The translations under genes and the position numbers were made by a program. From Dehalococcoidia bacterium (lineage in GTDB: Bacteria > Chloroflexota > Dehalococcoidia > SZUA-161 > SpSt-899): a stretch of 59,871 nucleotides of DNA. The stretch spans positions 1 through 59,871 of the forward strand of contig JALPXQ010000001.1 of the NCBI GenBank assembly GCA_023271515.1. The letters run 5' to 3'. The notes under the pieces were generated by a model that saw only the letters and a program-made list of their open reading frames with translations, did not search any database and was not told where the DNA came from. The first letter of the stretch is position 1. Every line of letters starts with the position of its first letter. Shown here in pieces: positions 43,912 through 52,023 of this stretch.

Positions 43912-44946
43912 ATGTTGGCTGATCCCAGATATGCCTTTGCCACGGCATACCTGAAGGCTGAAGAATCCAGAGTGGTAACTTCCGAACACCTGGAACAGAT
44001 GCTGAGAGCATCCAATTTGCCCGAGGCGCTGGACCTCATCCAGGATACGGATATCGGGAGCTATCTGAGGCAGCAGACCATTAACGAATTCGACGACTTT
44101 GATGTCTCGTTATGGGGGTATCTTCAGGGGCACGCAGAGCATCTTGGAGGGCTTCGCATCCTCCCCGATGAGATGCGCTCAATGCTCAAGAAGCACCTTG
44201 TGAAGTACGACGTGCTGAATATCAAAGCCGCCCTCCAGGGCATCGCTGCACAAAAAAAGGCTCGCATGGTGCCGGTGGGGGTTATCTGCAGTCGCGGGTT
44301 ACTCGACGAACTCTCCAACGTTGAAGAGATCGAGAGCCTCATCGAGATAGTGAGAAGGTGCGGGTTGGAAAGATACGCCGATGTGTTGAGCCTGGCAGAG
44401 ACCGTAGACGTCAAGTCGAGGCTCACTCTCGAATCCCGGCTCGACGGCGCCTACTATCAAGATATGTTAGCTGCGGCCGGCGACTTGAGAGAAGGACATG
44501 TGTTGAGCAGTGCCCTTGGTTTCATAATTGACCTGCTGAACCTGCAGATGGTCTTAAGATCCGTAGCGAGGGGAGCGAGTCACGAGGTGATGGAATACAT
44601 CCTCAGCGCTGGCTACATGCTTTCTGCTGAAATCATCAGCGAGTTGCTTTCACTCAAGCTGCCGGATATTCCGGGCAGGCTGGAGGATACCTTCTACTAT
44701 CAGGTGGGACAAGAGGTTGTGGTGAACTATGAAAAGACACATAGCCTTACGGCTATCGAAGAGGTCATAGAAAAACACAAATTTGAGTTGCTCAGGGATA
44801 TTCTCATGCCGAGGGTAATGTCGTCTCTGCTGATAGTGTGGTACCTGATCCTCAAGGAGATGGAGCTACGGAATTTGAGACTGGTCGCCAAATCCCTCCT
44901 CGATAACTTAGAGGGGGCCAAGAGCCTTCTGGTGGGGCCATCATGA
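43912..44946 (+). CDS. V/A-type ATPase subunit C (d-subunit, rotor funnel)
   Basis: All-helical protein of 344 residues that couples the central stalk to the K ring. It has YAFATAYLKAEESRVV at the start, the DVLNIKAALQG motif, and KSRLTLESRLDGAYY, consistent with three repeated helical modules. The stop overlaps the ATG of subunit F. Confidence 0.9.
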   Translation: MLADPRYAFATAYLKAEESRVVTSEHLEQMLRASNLPEALDLIQDTDIGSYLRQQTINEFDDFDVSLWGYLQGHAEHLGGLRILPDEMRSMLKKHLVKYDVLNIKAALQGIAAQKKARMVPVGVICSRGLLDELSNVEEIESLIEIVRRCGLERYADVLSLAETVDVKSRLTLESRLDGAYYQDMLAAAGDLREGHVLSSALGFIIDLLNLQMVLRSVARGASHEVMEYILSAGYMLSAEIISELLSLKLPDIPGRLEDTFYYQVGQEVVVNYEKTHSLTAIEEVIEKHKFELLRDILMPRVMSSLLIVWYLILKEMELRNLRLVAKSLLDNLEGAKSLLVGPS

Positions 44947-45296
44947 CGCGCCTCCAACATCTGACCATCGCCGTTGTCGGGGATGAGGACCTGGTAAACG
45001 GAATGAGGCTCGTCGGCATCAGCCGCTATTGTCTGATAGAAGGTAACAGCGATGTTCGTACCGACGTTAGAAGAGGCCTGACCGAACTGGTAAGAGATCC
45101 GGAGATCGGCATAATCATTATTCTGGAGGAGTATACCGAGCATGCCGATGATCTAATTGCCGGTGTCAGAGGTGAGAAAAGTATGACCCCGGTGATCGTC
45201 GAAGTGCCGTCCAAGTACGGAACCAAGCACGAAGACATCGGGGCGCTCTATAGGGCATACATCAAACACTTCATCGGGTTCGAGATGGAAATCTAA
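44943..45296 (+). CDS. V/A-type ATPase subunit F (central stalk)
   Basis: A 117-residue Rossmann-like protein: IAVVGDEDLVNGMRLVGI, DPEIGIIIILEEYTE and a C-terminal helix after TPVIVEVPSK. Binds subunit D in the rotor axle. Translationally coupled to subunit C. Confidence 0.9.
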   Translation: MTRLQHLTIAVVGDEDLVNGMRLVGISRYCLIEGNSDVRTDVRRGLTELVRDPEIGIIIILEEYTEHADDLIAGVRGEKSMTPVIVEVPSKYGTKHEDIGALYRAYIKHFIGFEMEI

Positions 45297-45327
45297 AGAG
45301 AAGTTGCGTAAGTAGGGGGCTAAGAGT

Positions 45328-47070
45328 ATGGGTAAGATATGGAGAATTTCCGGTCCGGTAGTCATCGCCGAGGGTATGAGAGGCTCGCAGGTCTATGAGG
45401 TGGTCCACATTGGCGAGGAAGAGCTCATCGGTGAGGTCATCGGGCTTGACGGAGACCGGGCAACCATCCAGGCCCACGAGGATACCCTGGGATTACGGGT
45501 GGGCGAGCGAATTGAGGGAACGGGCAAGATCCTGACCGCCGAGTTGGGCCCCGGGATTATGGCCTCCATCTACGATGGTTTGCAGAAATCGCTGACCAGT
45601 TTGATGAGCGGTGGTGAACTGTTCCTCAAACGTGGCGCCAAGGCATTTGCCCTCCCCAGGGACAAGAAGTGGCATTTCACACCCCGGGTCAAGGTTGGCG
45701 ACACTCTCGATGAAGGCCACATTATAGGCGTTGTTCCCGAGACCGAACTGGTGGAACACCGTATAATGGTTCCTCCCGGAACCAGGGGTACACTAAAGAG
45801 AATCGTTGGAGAAGGGGAATACACCATCGAGGAGCCGATCGCCTGGGTCGAGCAGGACGGGGTGCAAAAGGAGCTTACCCTCAAGCAAGAGTGGCCGGTG
45901 AGAAAGCCCCGACCATACAAGAACAGGTTCGATCCCTCCGGGCTCCTTGTCACCGGCATGCGGATCATGGATTATATGTTCCCTCTGGCTCTGGGTGGCA
46001 AGGCCTGTGTGCCAGGAGGATTTGGTACGGGCAAAACCGTTGCCTTGCAGCAGTTGGTCAGATGGGCGCAGACCGATATCAATATCTATGTCGGCTGCGG
46101 GGAGCGGGGCAATGAGATGGCCGATGTGCTCCACAGTTTCACCAGGCTCCGGGAACCGAAGACCGGCCGCTTGCTCATGGAAAAGGAGGTCTTCATCGCC
46201 AACACCTCCAATATGCCGGTTATCGCTCGCGAGGTGAGCGTCTTTATCGGCATTACCCTCGCCGAATACTTCAGGGATATGGGATATGACATCCTTCTGG
46301 TGGCCGATTCGACATCGCGCTGGGCCGAGGCCATGCGAGAATTAGGCGGCCGGCTGGAGGAGATGCCCGGCGAGGAAGGCTTCCCGCCATACCTGGGTTC
46401 CCGCCTGGCCAGCTTTTATGAGCGGGCAGGGATGGTGGAGTGTCTGGGCTCACCGCAAAGGAAGGGCTCGTTAACAGTGGTGGGCGCAGTCAGCCCTCCC
46501 GGGGCCGACTTCAGTGAGCCGGTGACCCAAAACACGCTTCGCATAATCGAAGCCCTTTATTCTCTGGATGTCGCCCTGGCCAACCGGAGGCACTTCCCCA
46601 CCATCAACTGGCTTGCGAGCTACAGTCTCTATGCTGAGAGCACCAGGGAATGGTGGAGCGAAATCGCTCCCGATTGGGCGGATATCAGGGCGTCGGCATT
46701 GAAGGTATTGCAGCAGGAGGCTCAGCTCGAGGAGATCGTCCGACTCGTGGGGCCGGAGGCCTTGCCGGAGAACGATAAGCTCCTTCTCTTGTGTGCCAGG
46801 ATGATTCGCGAGGACTTCCTGGCCCAAAGCGCCTACCATGAGATAGACACCTATTGCCTGCCAAAGCGAGCTCACCTGATGCTCCGGACGATAATGAAAT
46901 TCTATGAGCTGGCCGGGGCGATGGTTAACTCCGGGATACCTGTCAGCGAGATCCGCTCCTCCCCGATGGTGCCTCGAATTTCAAGGATGAAGGACATACC
47001 GAGCGAGGAATTCGAGGATCGCATCGCTGAGCTATGGACCGAGATGGATGCGAGTCTGGTGGGGGGTTGA
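45328..47070 (+). CDS. atpA: V/A-type ATPase catalytic subunit A
   Basis: Catalytic subunit of 580 residues with P-loop GGFGTGKTVA, the 80-100-residue non-homologous insert before it (about 115-200), CGERGNEM, and the catalytic glutamate context. DSTSRWAEAMRELGGRLEEMP is recognised through RWAEAMRE. Alternating AB hexamer hydrolyses or makes ATP. GGGGGC nearby serves as Shine-Dalgarno. Confidence 0.97.
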   Translation: MGKIWRISGPVVIAEGMRGSQVYEVVHIGEEELIGEVIGLDGDRATIQAHEDTLGLRVGERIEGTGKILTAELGPGIMASIYDGLQKSLTSLMSGGELFLKRGAKAFALPRDKKWHFTPRVKVGDTLDEGHIIGVVPETELVEHRIMVPPGTRGTLKRIVGEGEYTIEEPIAWVEQDGVQKELTLKQEWPVRKPRPYKNRFDPSGLLVTGMRIMDYMFPLALGGKACVPGGFGTGKTVALQQLVRWAQTDINIYVGCGERGNEMADVLHSFTRLREPKTGRLLMEKEVFIANTSNMPVIAREVSVFIGITLAEYFRDMGYDILLVADSTSRWAEAMRELGGRLEEMPGEEGFPPYLGSRLASFYERAGMVECLGSPQRKGSLTVVGAVSPPGADFSEPVTQNTLRIIEALYSLDVALANRRHFPTINWLASYSLYAESTREWWSEIAPDWADIRASALKVLQQEAQLEEIVRLVGPEALPENDKLLLLCARMIREDFLAQSAYHEIDTYCLPKRAHLMLRTIMKFYELAGAMVNSGIPVSEIRSSPMVPRISRMKDIPSEEFEDRIAELWTEMDASLVGG

Positions 47071-47108
47071 AGCAGGAGTGAGGAGGGGCTTAAACAAAAG
47101 AGAATCGT

Positions 47109-47225
47109 AACCATTCAGGTTGTCACGTTCAGGGTTCACGGTTGATGGTTGGTTGCCTAACAGTCAATCTTGATTAGTCTAACCTTGAACCGTGAAGCCA
47201 GGAACCTTGGACTTTGAACCATGAG
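47109..47225 (+). repeat. imperfect inverted repeat between ATPase A and B genes
   Basis: Best arms TTCACGGTTGATGGTT (47135-47150) and AACCTTGAACCGTGAA (47181-47196) pair at 13 of 16. Weaker complementarity extends outwards, and the flanks contain repeated GGTTCA/TGAACC heptad-like units. It breaks an otherwise tightly packed operon. A small mobile palindromic repeat is likely. Confidence 0.55.
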
Positions 47226-47260
47226 GCCGATTGAAATCATGGCAGGAAAAGGGTGATAAC

Positions 47261-48670
47261 ATGGAATACTCAGCACTTTACATAAAAGAAGCACAGGCAA
47301 TTGAGAAGACTAAAGGCTCGCTGCTGGTGACACGGAGTGTCCCGGGGATAAAATTTGAGGAAATCGTTGATGTCCAGCTCCGCAGCGGAGAACTGAAGCT
47401 CGGCAAAGCGATAGACATCAGTGGTGAAACCAGCATAATCCAGGTCTTCGGCGGGGTCAGCGAGGTTGACCTGGTGGGAAGTCGAGTCAGGTGCAAGGGC
47501 GAGACCCTGAAATTGCCCGTCTCTATCGATATTCTGGGCCGCATCTTCAACGGGATGGGAGAACCGATCGATGGTAACCCTCCTATCATTCCCGATGATT
47601 ACCTGGACATCAATGGGGAGCCAATCAACCCGGCGGCGCGCATGCCACCGGCGGAGTTTATCGAGACCGGCATCTCCGCTATCGATGGCCTGAATGCCCT
47701 GGTCAGGGGGCAGAAGCTGCCGCTGTTCAGCGGGGCCGGACTGCCACATAACCGGATCGCCGCCCAGATCATCCGCCAGGCAGCAGTCAAGGGCAAGGAA
47801 GAGAGATTCGCCATAGTCTTCGGTGCCCTCGGCGTGAGCTACGACGAAGCCTCGTTTTTCATGAGAAATCTGGAAGAGACCGGCGCACTGGAAAGGAGCG
47901 TGGCCTTTATCAATACCGCGTCCGACCCGGTGATCGAACGCATTTCCACGCCGAGGTTAGCACTCACCGCGGCGGAATACCTGGCATGGCAGCACGACAT
48001 GCATGTGCTGGTTATCCTTACCGACATGACCAATTACTGCGAGGCTCTGCGTGAGCTCTCCGCCATGAGGGAGGAGATTCCCAGTCGCCGAGGATACCCC
48101 GGTTACATGTACACCGATCTCGCCACGATGTATGAGCGCGCCGGGAGAATCACCGGCAAGGAAGGCTCGGTGACCATCATACCCATCCTGACCATGCCCG
48201 ATGATGACATTACCCACCCGATCCCCGACCTCACTGGATACATCACCGAGGGACAGATCGTGCTCTCGCGTGAGTTTGACCGCAAGGGAATCTATCCCCC
48301 GATCGACGTGTTCCTCTCCCTTTCCCGAATGATGAAGGAGGGGATCGGTCCCGGCCAGACCAGAGAGGACCATAATAATGTCTTTATGCAGTCGTATGCG
48401 GCCTATGCTGAGGGGTGCTATCTGCGGGAGATATCAACCATCATCGGTGCCGAAGGCTTAAGCGACAGGGATAAGGTATACCTCAACAATGCCGATGCCT
48501 TCGAGACGACATTCATCGCGCAGGGCGAGACTGAGAAACGGACGGTGGAGCAAACCCTGGATATCGGCTGGCAACTCTTCGCCAACCTGGCCGAAGAGGA
48601 CCTGAAGCTCATCAGCGAGGAATTCATCAAGAAGTATCACCCGAAGTACCGGGCTGCCCCAGAGGAATAG
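47261..48670 (+). CDS. atpB: V/A-type ATPase subunit B (non-catalytic)
   Basis: A 469-residue nucleotide-binding but non-catalytic subunit with a degenerate P-loop (FSGAGLPHNRIAAQI), MREEIPSRRGYPGYMYTDLA split as IPSRRGYPGY, and LTMPDDDITHPIPDLTGYITEGQ seen as TMPDDDITHPIPDLTGYI. ATG 47261 follows AAAAGGGTGATAAC. A repeat separates it from subunit A. Confidence 0.96.
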   Translation: MEYSALYIKEAQAIEKTKGSLLVTRSVPGIKFEEIVDVQLRSGELKLGKAIDISGETSIIQVFGGVSEVDLVGSRVRCKGETLKLPVSIDILGRIFNGMGEPIDGNPPIIPDDYLDINGEPINPAARMPPAEFIETGISAIDGLNALVRGQKLPLFSGAGLPHNRIAAQIIRQAAVKGKEERFAIVFGALGVSYDEASFFMRNLEETGALERSVAFINTASDPVIERISTPRLALTAAEYLAWQHDMHVLVILTDMTNYCEALRELSAMREEIPSRRGYPGYMYTDLATMYERAGRITGKEGSVTIIPILTMPDDDITHPIPDLTGYITEGQIVLSREFDRKGIYPPIDVFLSLSRMMKEGIGPGQTREDHNNVFMQSYAAYAEGCYLREISTIIGAEGLSDRDKVYLNNADAFETTFIAQGETEKRTVEQTLDIGWQLFANLAEEDLKLISEEFIKKYHPKYRAAPEE

Positions 48671-48700
48671 ACTCCGGAAATCGGGTTGGAGGCAAATCTA

Positions 48701-48982
48701 ATGGTTTATGGTGGAGGAGCAGCAGCAGCAGCCGCGGCAATAGCTAACGCCATTAAGGCAAGTGGGGCAATTATCAGGGTAGAGCCGGGCGAATTTCAGA
48801 AGATTCTATCCAGAGTAGATGAACCACTGGTCGTTCGAGCTGAAGGTGGTTGGCGGACTAAGAATTACCAGTACCTCACGGCATATAAGGGGCTTATTTT
48901 CCACACCAAATCGCAATCCGAACTTTTACTCCCCTCGCGTGTTGAAATGATTTCGGCAGACAAGATTTGGATACCAGATTAG
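48701..48982 (+). CDS. conserved hypothetical protein inside the ATPase operon
   Basis: A 93-residue protein with an alanine-rich N-terminal helix (GGGAAAAAAAIANAIKASG), then RVEPGEFQKIL, LVVRAEGGW, YQYLTAYKGL and a C-terminal WIPD. It looks soluble and alpha/beta; I recall similar hypothetical proteins in unrelated bacteria but no function. TTGGAGG precedes the ATG. The last 14 bases, including the stop, are duplicated downstream at 49114-49127. Confidence 0.7.
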   Translation: MVYGGGAAAAAAAIANAIKASGAIIRVEPGEFQKILSRVDEPLVVRAEGGWRTKNYQYLTAYKGLIFHTKSQSELLLPSRVEMISADKIWIPD

Positions 48983-49127
48983 TAACCGTTCAGCCATTCT
49001 AGAGGCTCTTTCGACAGGATTACAGGATTAGCTTTGTCCCCCCGAAGGCGGGGAGTGGGGATTCCCATCTCGTTTATCCTGTTATCCAGTCAAAAACTTA
49101 AACCTTGCTGAATGGATACCAGATTAG
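48969..49127 (+). mobile_element. MITE-like insertion with 14-base direct repeats
   Basis: GGATACCAGATTAG occurs exactly at 48969-48982 and 49114-49127. The 131 bases between them have imperfect terminal inverted repeats: TTCAGC on both ends, then GACAGGATTACAGGATTA on the left versus GACTGGATAACAGGATAA as the complement of the right (15 of 18). No coding capacity. It sits at the stop codon of the preceding gene within the ATPase operon. Confidence 0.65.
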
Positions 49128-49136
49128 GGAGAACCA

Positions 49137-49763
49137 ATGCCACAGTTAATCAGGGTCAGGCCAACCAAGATTGAACTGGTGCGGTTGAAGCGCCGGCTTT
49201 CGCTGGCCAAGCGCGTGCAGAAGATAGTCAAGGACCGGCTCTCGATTCTGACCATGGAATTCCTGCAGGTGGCCAGAGAGAGTGTGGCGAAGAAAAGGTC
49301 TCTCATCGAGGAGTTCGCCATGGCCTACCGGTCGCAGACGGTTGCCGCCGGATATCACGGATATATCGCGTTAGAGAAGGAGTTCGCCGCTTCTGAAGCT
49401 GATGTAAGGGTCGCCACCGGATCGAGGAATATCGCCGGAGTGAGAGCTCCAGTGTTCGAGCTGAAGGAGGGCAAGACTGGAGCGTCACCGGGGTTCAGCC
49501 TGATTGATACCTCGTCCACCGTTGATCAGGCGGCGGAATCGTTCCGGAAGTGCCTTGAAGTCATTATCGAGTTGGCCGAGCTTCAGCGGAGCCTCGAATT
49601 GCTGGGAATGGAGATCAAACGGGCAAAACGGGTGAGTAATGCCCTCGAATATGTGGTCATCCCCAACCTGCAGGTGACGATAAAGCACCTCAATATGAAG
49701 TTTGAGGAGAGGGAGCGGGAGGAGAAGTCGCGGCTCAAACGAGTTAAGGTCCTCCTGCAGTGA
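49137..49763 (+). CDS. V/A-type ATPase subunit D (central stalk)
   Basis: A 208-residue coiled-coil axle protein. RVRPTKIELVRLKRRLSLAK opens with the family signature PTKIELVRLKRRL, and KRAKRVSNALEYVVIPNL near the C-terminus is also diagnostic. Starts just after the MITE-like insertion; its stop overlaps a GTG of the next gene. Confidence 0.94.
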   Translation: MPQLIRVRPTKIELVRLKRRLSLAKRVQKIVKDRLSILTMEFLQVARESVAKKRSLIEEFAMAYRSQTVAAGYHGYIALEKEFAASEADVRVATGSRNIAGVRAPVFELKEGKTGASPGFSLIDTSSTVDQAAESFRKCLEVIIELAELQRSLELLGMEIKRAKRVSNALEYVVIPNLQVTIKHLNMKFEEREREEKSRLKRVKVLLQ

Positions 49764-49771
49764 GACCAGCC

Positions 49772-50206
49772 ATGGCAGAGGAAATGCTCTATGAGAAGGC
49801 GCTCCAGCGGTATCTCAGTGACGAGTTGAAGGTAGTCAATGCCCATCTGCCATGGCAATGCAAGCCACTTTCGGAGCTTCTAGGCGAAGAACACCCTCAC
49901 GTAGTCTGTAGTGACGGAAGTGTGCAGTCCTTCAAGCGGAGGGAGCTGGCCTACCTTGCCGGGCTGCTGAATGAGGAGGAATGCCAGAGGTTGCTGCTCC
50001 CCATGCTCATTGAGGTTCTCCCCGACCAGGGCGAGGCAATTGTGCCAAGCCATGAAGGGATCGAGGAGAAGATCATTGCCCACATTCTGGAAATGCCCCT
50101 TGTCAGGACGGAGAGCGGAATCAGGATATATCGTCCCCAGCTCAGCGCCCTGCGCAGTATCCTCAAAACAACCACGCAGTACGTTTTCTCAGCGCCGACA
50201 ACCTGA
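49772..50206 (+). CDS. DUF61-like protein
   Basis: A 144-residue protein with VNAHLPWQCKPLSELL, CSDGSVQSFKRREL and EECQRLLLPMLIEV, the pattern of DUF61, a family I know mainly from archaea. Function unknown. ATG 49772 is chosen; a GTG at 49760 overlapping the subunit D stop is also possible. It closes the ATPase operon. Confidence 0.65.
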   Translation: MAEEMLYEKALQRYLSDELKVVNAHLPWQCKPLSELLGEEHPHVVCSDGSVQSFKRRELAYLAGLLNEEECQRLLLPMLIEVLPDQGEAIVPSHEGIEEKIIAHILEMPLVRTESGIRIYRPQLSALRSILKTTTQYVFSAPTT

Positions 50207-50333
50207 GCCGTCAATCTTACTCCAATCTCTCCCACTCTTCATGGCCATCATCGATGGGATGGCTCTTGGGAATGGCCTCTGGGACGAAGATCGAGTGGGT
50301 ATCAAAGATAGGACAGCGGCCCGGAAACCCACA

Positions 50334-50363
50334 TTGCAACGCAGGAGGTTGATGGTATATAAT
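50334..50363 (+). promoter_or_regulatory. promoter of the recombinase gene
   Basis: TTGCAA, 18-base spacer, perfect TATAAT, followed 38 bases later by the recombinase ATG with AGGAGG five bases before it. Confidence 0.6.
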
Positions 50364-50401
50364 GGCTATGCAGGAGGGTATGTGTGCGTCAGGAGGTGAG
50401 C

Positions 50402-51508
50402 ATGGCAGTCCGCGCAAACTTGATCCAGATCGAGCCGGGGGAAGCAGAGAGGCTCAAGCTCCTCATCCCCTATGATGCCACATGGGTAGCAAAGGTCAAG
50501 GCCATCCCTGGTCGCCGCTGGCACCCGAAGGAAAAGTGCTGGAGTGTTCCCCGCTCAGAGAACATGGTCGAAAGGCTCGTCTCACTCTTTGGCGAGGAGC
50601 AGGTGAAGGTTGAGCCGTCTCTGCGTCCCTTGAAGGACTCACTCATCTGCCAAGGAGAAGATCCGCAGCTAGTGCAACTGCTTGAAGCGATGGATCAAGA
50701 ATTGAGGCTGCATGGCTACGCGGCGAAGACACGCAAAGCTTACCTGGGGCATGTGGATCGTTTTGCTCGCTTCTATGGAAACGACCCGCAAGGTTTAAGC
50801 AAGGTAACGATGCGTGCATACCTGCTCCATCTGCTTCAGAAGTAGCAAGCATCCCACACGTATGTCAACCAATGTATCAGCGCACTGAAGTTCCTGTACG
50901 AGAAGGCCCTGAAAGAACCCTCCCCAATGGTCAACCTTCCCCGGCCAAAGAGGGAGCGCAAGTTGCCGGATATCCTGAGCCGGCAAGAGGTTCTTCGGCT
51001 CTTGGAGGCAGTACAGAACCCCAAACACCGTGCCATTATGCTGTTGACTTATTCGTCAGGACTCCGTCTGGGCGAAGTGGTACGATTGAAGATAGAGGAC
51101 ATTGACAGCGCGCGACGGCTGATTCACCTCCGACAAGCTAAAGGGCGAAAGGATCGCTACACCGTACTGTCCCAGGTGGCTTTGGATGCCTTGCGAGCCT
51201 ATTTCAAGCAGTATCACCCTGATCAGTGGCTCTTCCCCGGGGCGCAACCGGGGCGGCACTTACACGAACGCACCGTGCAGAAAGTCTTTGAGCAGGCCCG
51301 AGAAATGGCGGGAATTCGTAAGAATGTGTCTGTGCATACACTGCGCCATTCGTTTGCGACCCATTTGCTGGAGTCAGGCACAGACTTGAGATACATTCAA
51401 GAGCTGCTCGGACACAAGAGTTCCAAGACTACTGAGATTTACACGCACGTTAGTGAGCGAGACATTGGACGGATCCAGAGCCCGCTGGACACTCTTGGAA
51501 TTCAATAA
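50402..51508 (+). pseudogene. tyrosine recombinase/integrase interrupted by one amber codon
   Basis: A 368-codon frame with a single TAG at 50843-50845 (codon 148) and no frame change. Residues 1-75 resemble a HARP-like domain (LIPYDATWVAKVKAIPGRRW, WSVP). The core-binding domain follows (RLHGYAAKTRKAYLGHVDRF) and contains the stop. The catalytic domain has R in SGLRLGEVV, K in GRKDRYTVL, HTLRH, LGHKSS and the nucleophile in TEIYTHV. It ends RIQSPLDTL, like the SPLD tail of integron integrases, but the extra IntI segment is not seen. An internal ATG at 50927 could yield the C-terminal part. Confidence 0.85.
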
Positions 51509-51561
51509 AATGGGAATATTGACGAGGGACGCTGACGGCTAAAGGAAGGGATTCGCGAAAT

Positions 51562-51632
51562 GGTTCGTCTAACATGCCAAAACCGACGTATCTGCGAACC
51601 TTGGGGTGCGTGAATGCATGAGTTGTCCGAAA
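51562..51632 (+). repeat. attI-like first recombination junction
   Basis: 54 bases after the recombinase stop. GTCTAAC (51567-51573) fits RYYYAAC exactly and GTTGTCC (51622-51628) is the right core. ATGC (51574-51577) and GCAT (51616-51619) form inner arms, and GGTTCG/CGAACC (51562-51567, 51595-51600) are also inverted. It lacks the conserved centre of the 57.1 and 58.8 kb sites, so it may be the attI-type primary site. The first cassette begins after G51622. Confidence 0.55.
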
Positions 51633-51672
51633 TTGCGGGCGACGGGCTAATGGAAATCAGAGGTGATAAATT

Positions 51673-52023
51673 ATGGATGATAAGGAGACATTTGGGGAAA
51701 TCAAAAAATTGATACAAGAATTTAACATGATACGGAATTGGGACAAATATCACCACCCTAAAGATTTGATTTTGGCGATAATGGAAGAGCTTGGAGAATT
51801 ATCTCGTATTTTTAAACGGGTTAACACTAAGAATGAGGTAAAATATCTTAAAAAAGAGAAGGTTGGAGAGGAAATTGCGGATATTTTTATTTACTTATTT
51901 ATATTATGCTATAAAGCAGATATAGATATTTCTAATGCAATAATGGAAAAGCTTCAAAAAAATAATGAAAAATATCCTGTCGATAAACGATTCAGAAAAG
52001 GAGGGTACAAAAATGGAAAATAA
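51673..52023 (+). CDS. MazG-like nucleotide pyrophosphohydrolase
   Basis: A 116-residue all-helical protein of the MazG/RS21-C6 (dCTPase) fold. NWDKYHHPKDLILAIMEELGEL supplies the EExxE metal motif as EELGE, and EEIADIFIYLFILC supplies the ExxD pair. It converts NTP or dNTP to NMP plus pyrophosphate. AGAGGTGA precedes the ATG. It overlaps the next gene by 11 bases and opens the cassette operon, where it could remove a canonical nucleotide. Confidence 0.85.
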   Translation: MDDKETFGEIKKLIQEFNMIRNWDKYHHPKDLILAIMEELGELSRIFKRVNTKNEVKYLKKEKVGEEIADIFIYLFILCYKADIDISNAIMEKLQKNNEKYPVDKRFRKGGYKNGK

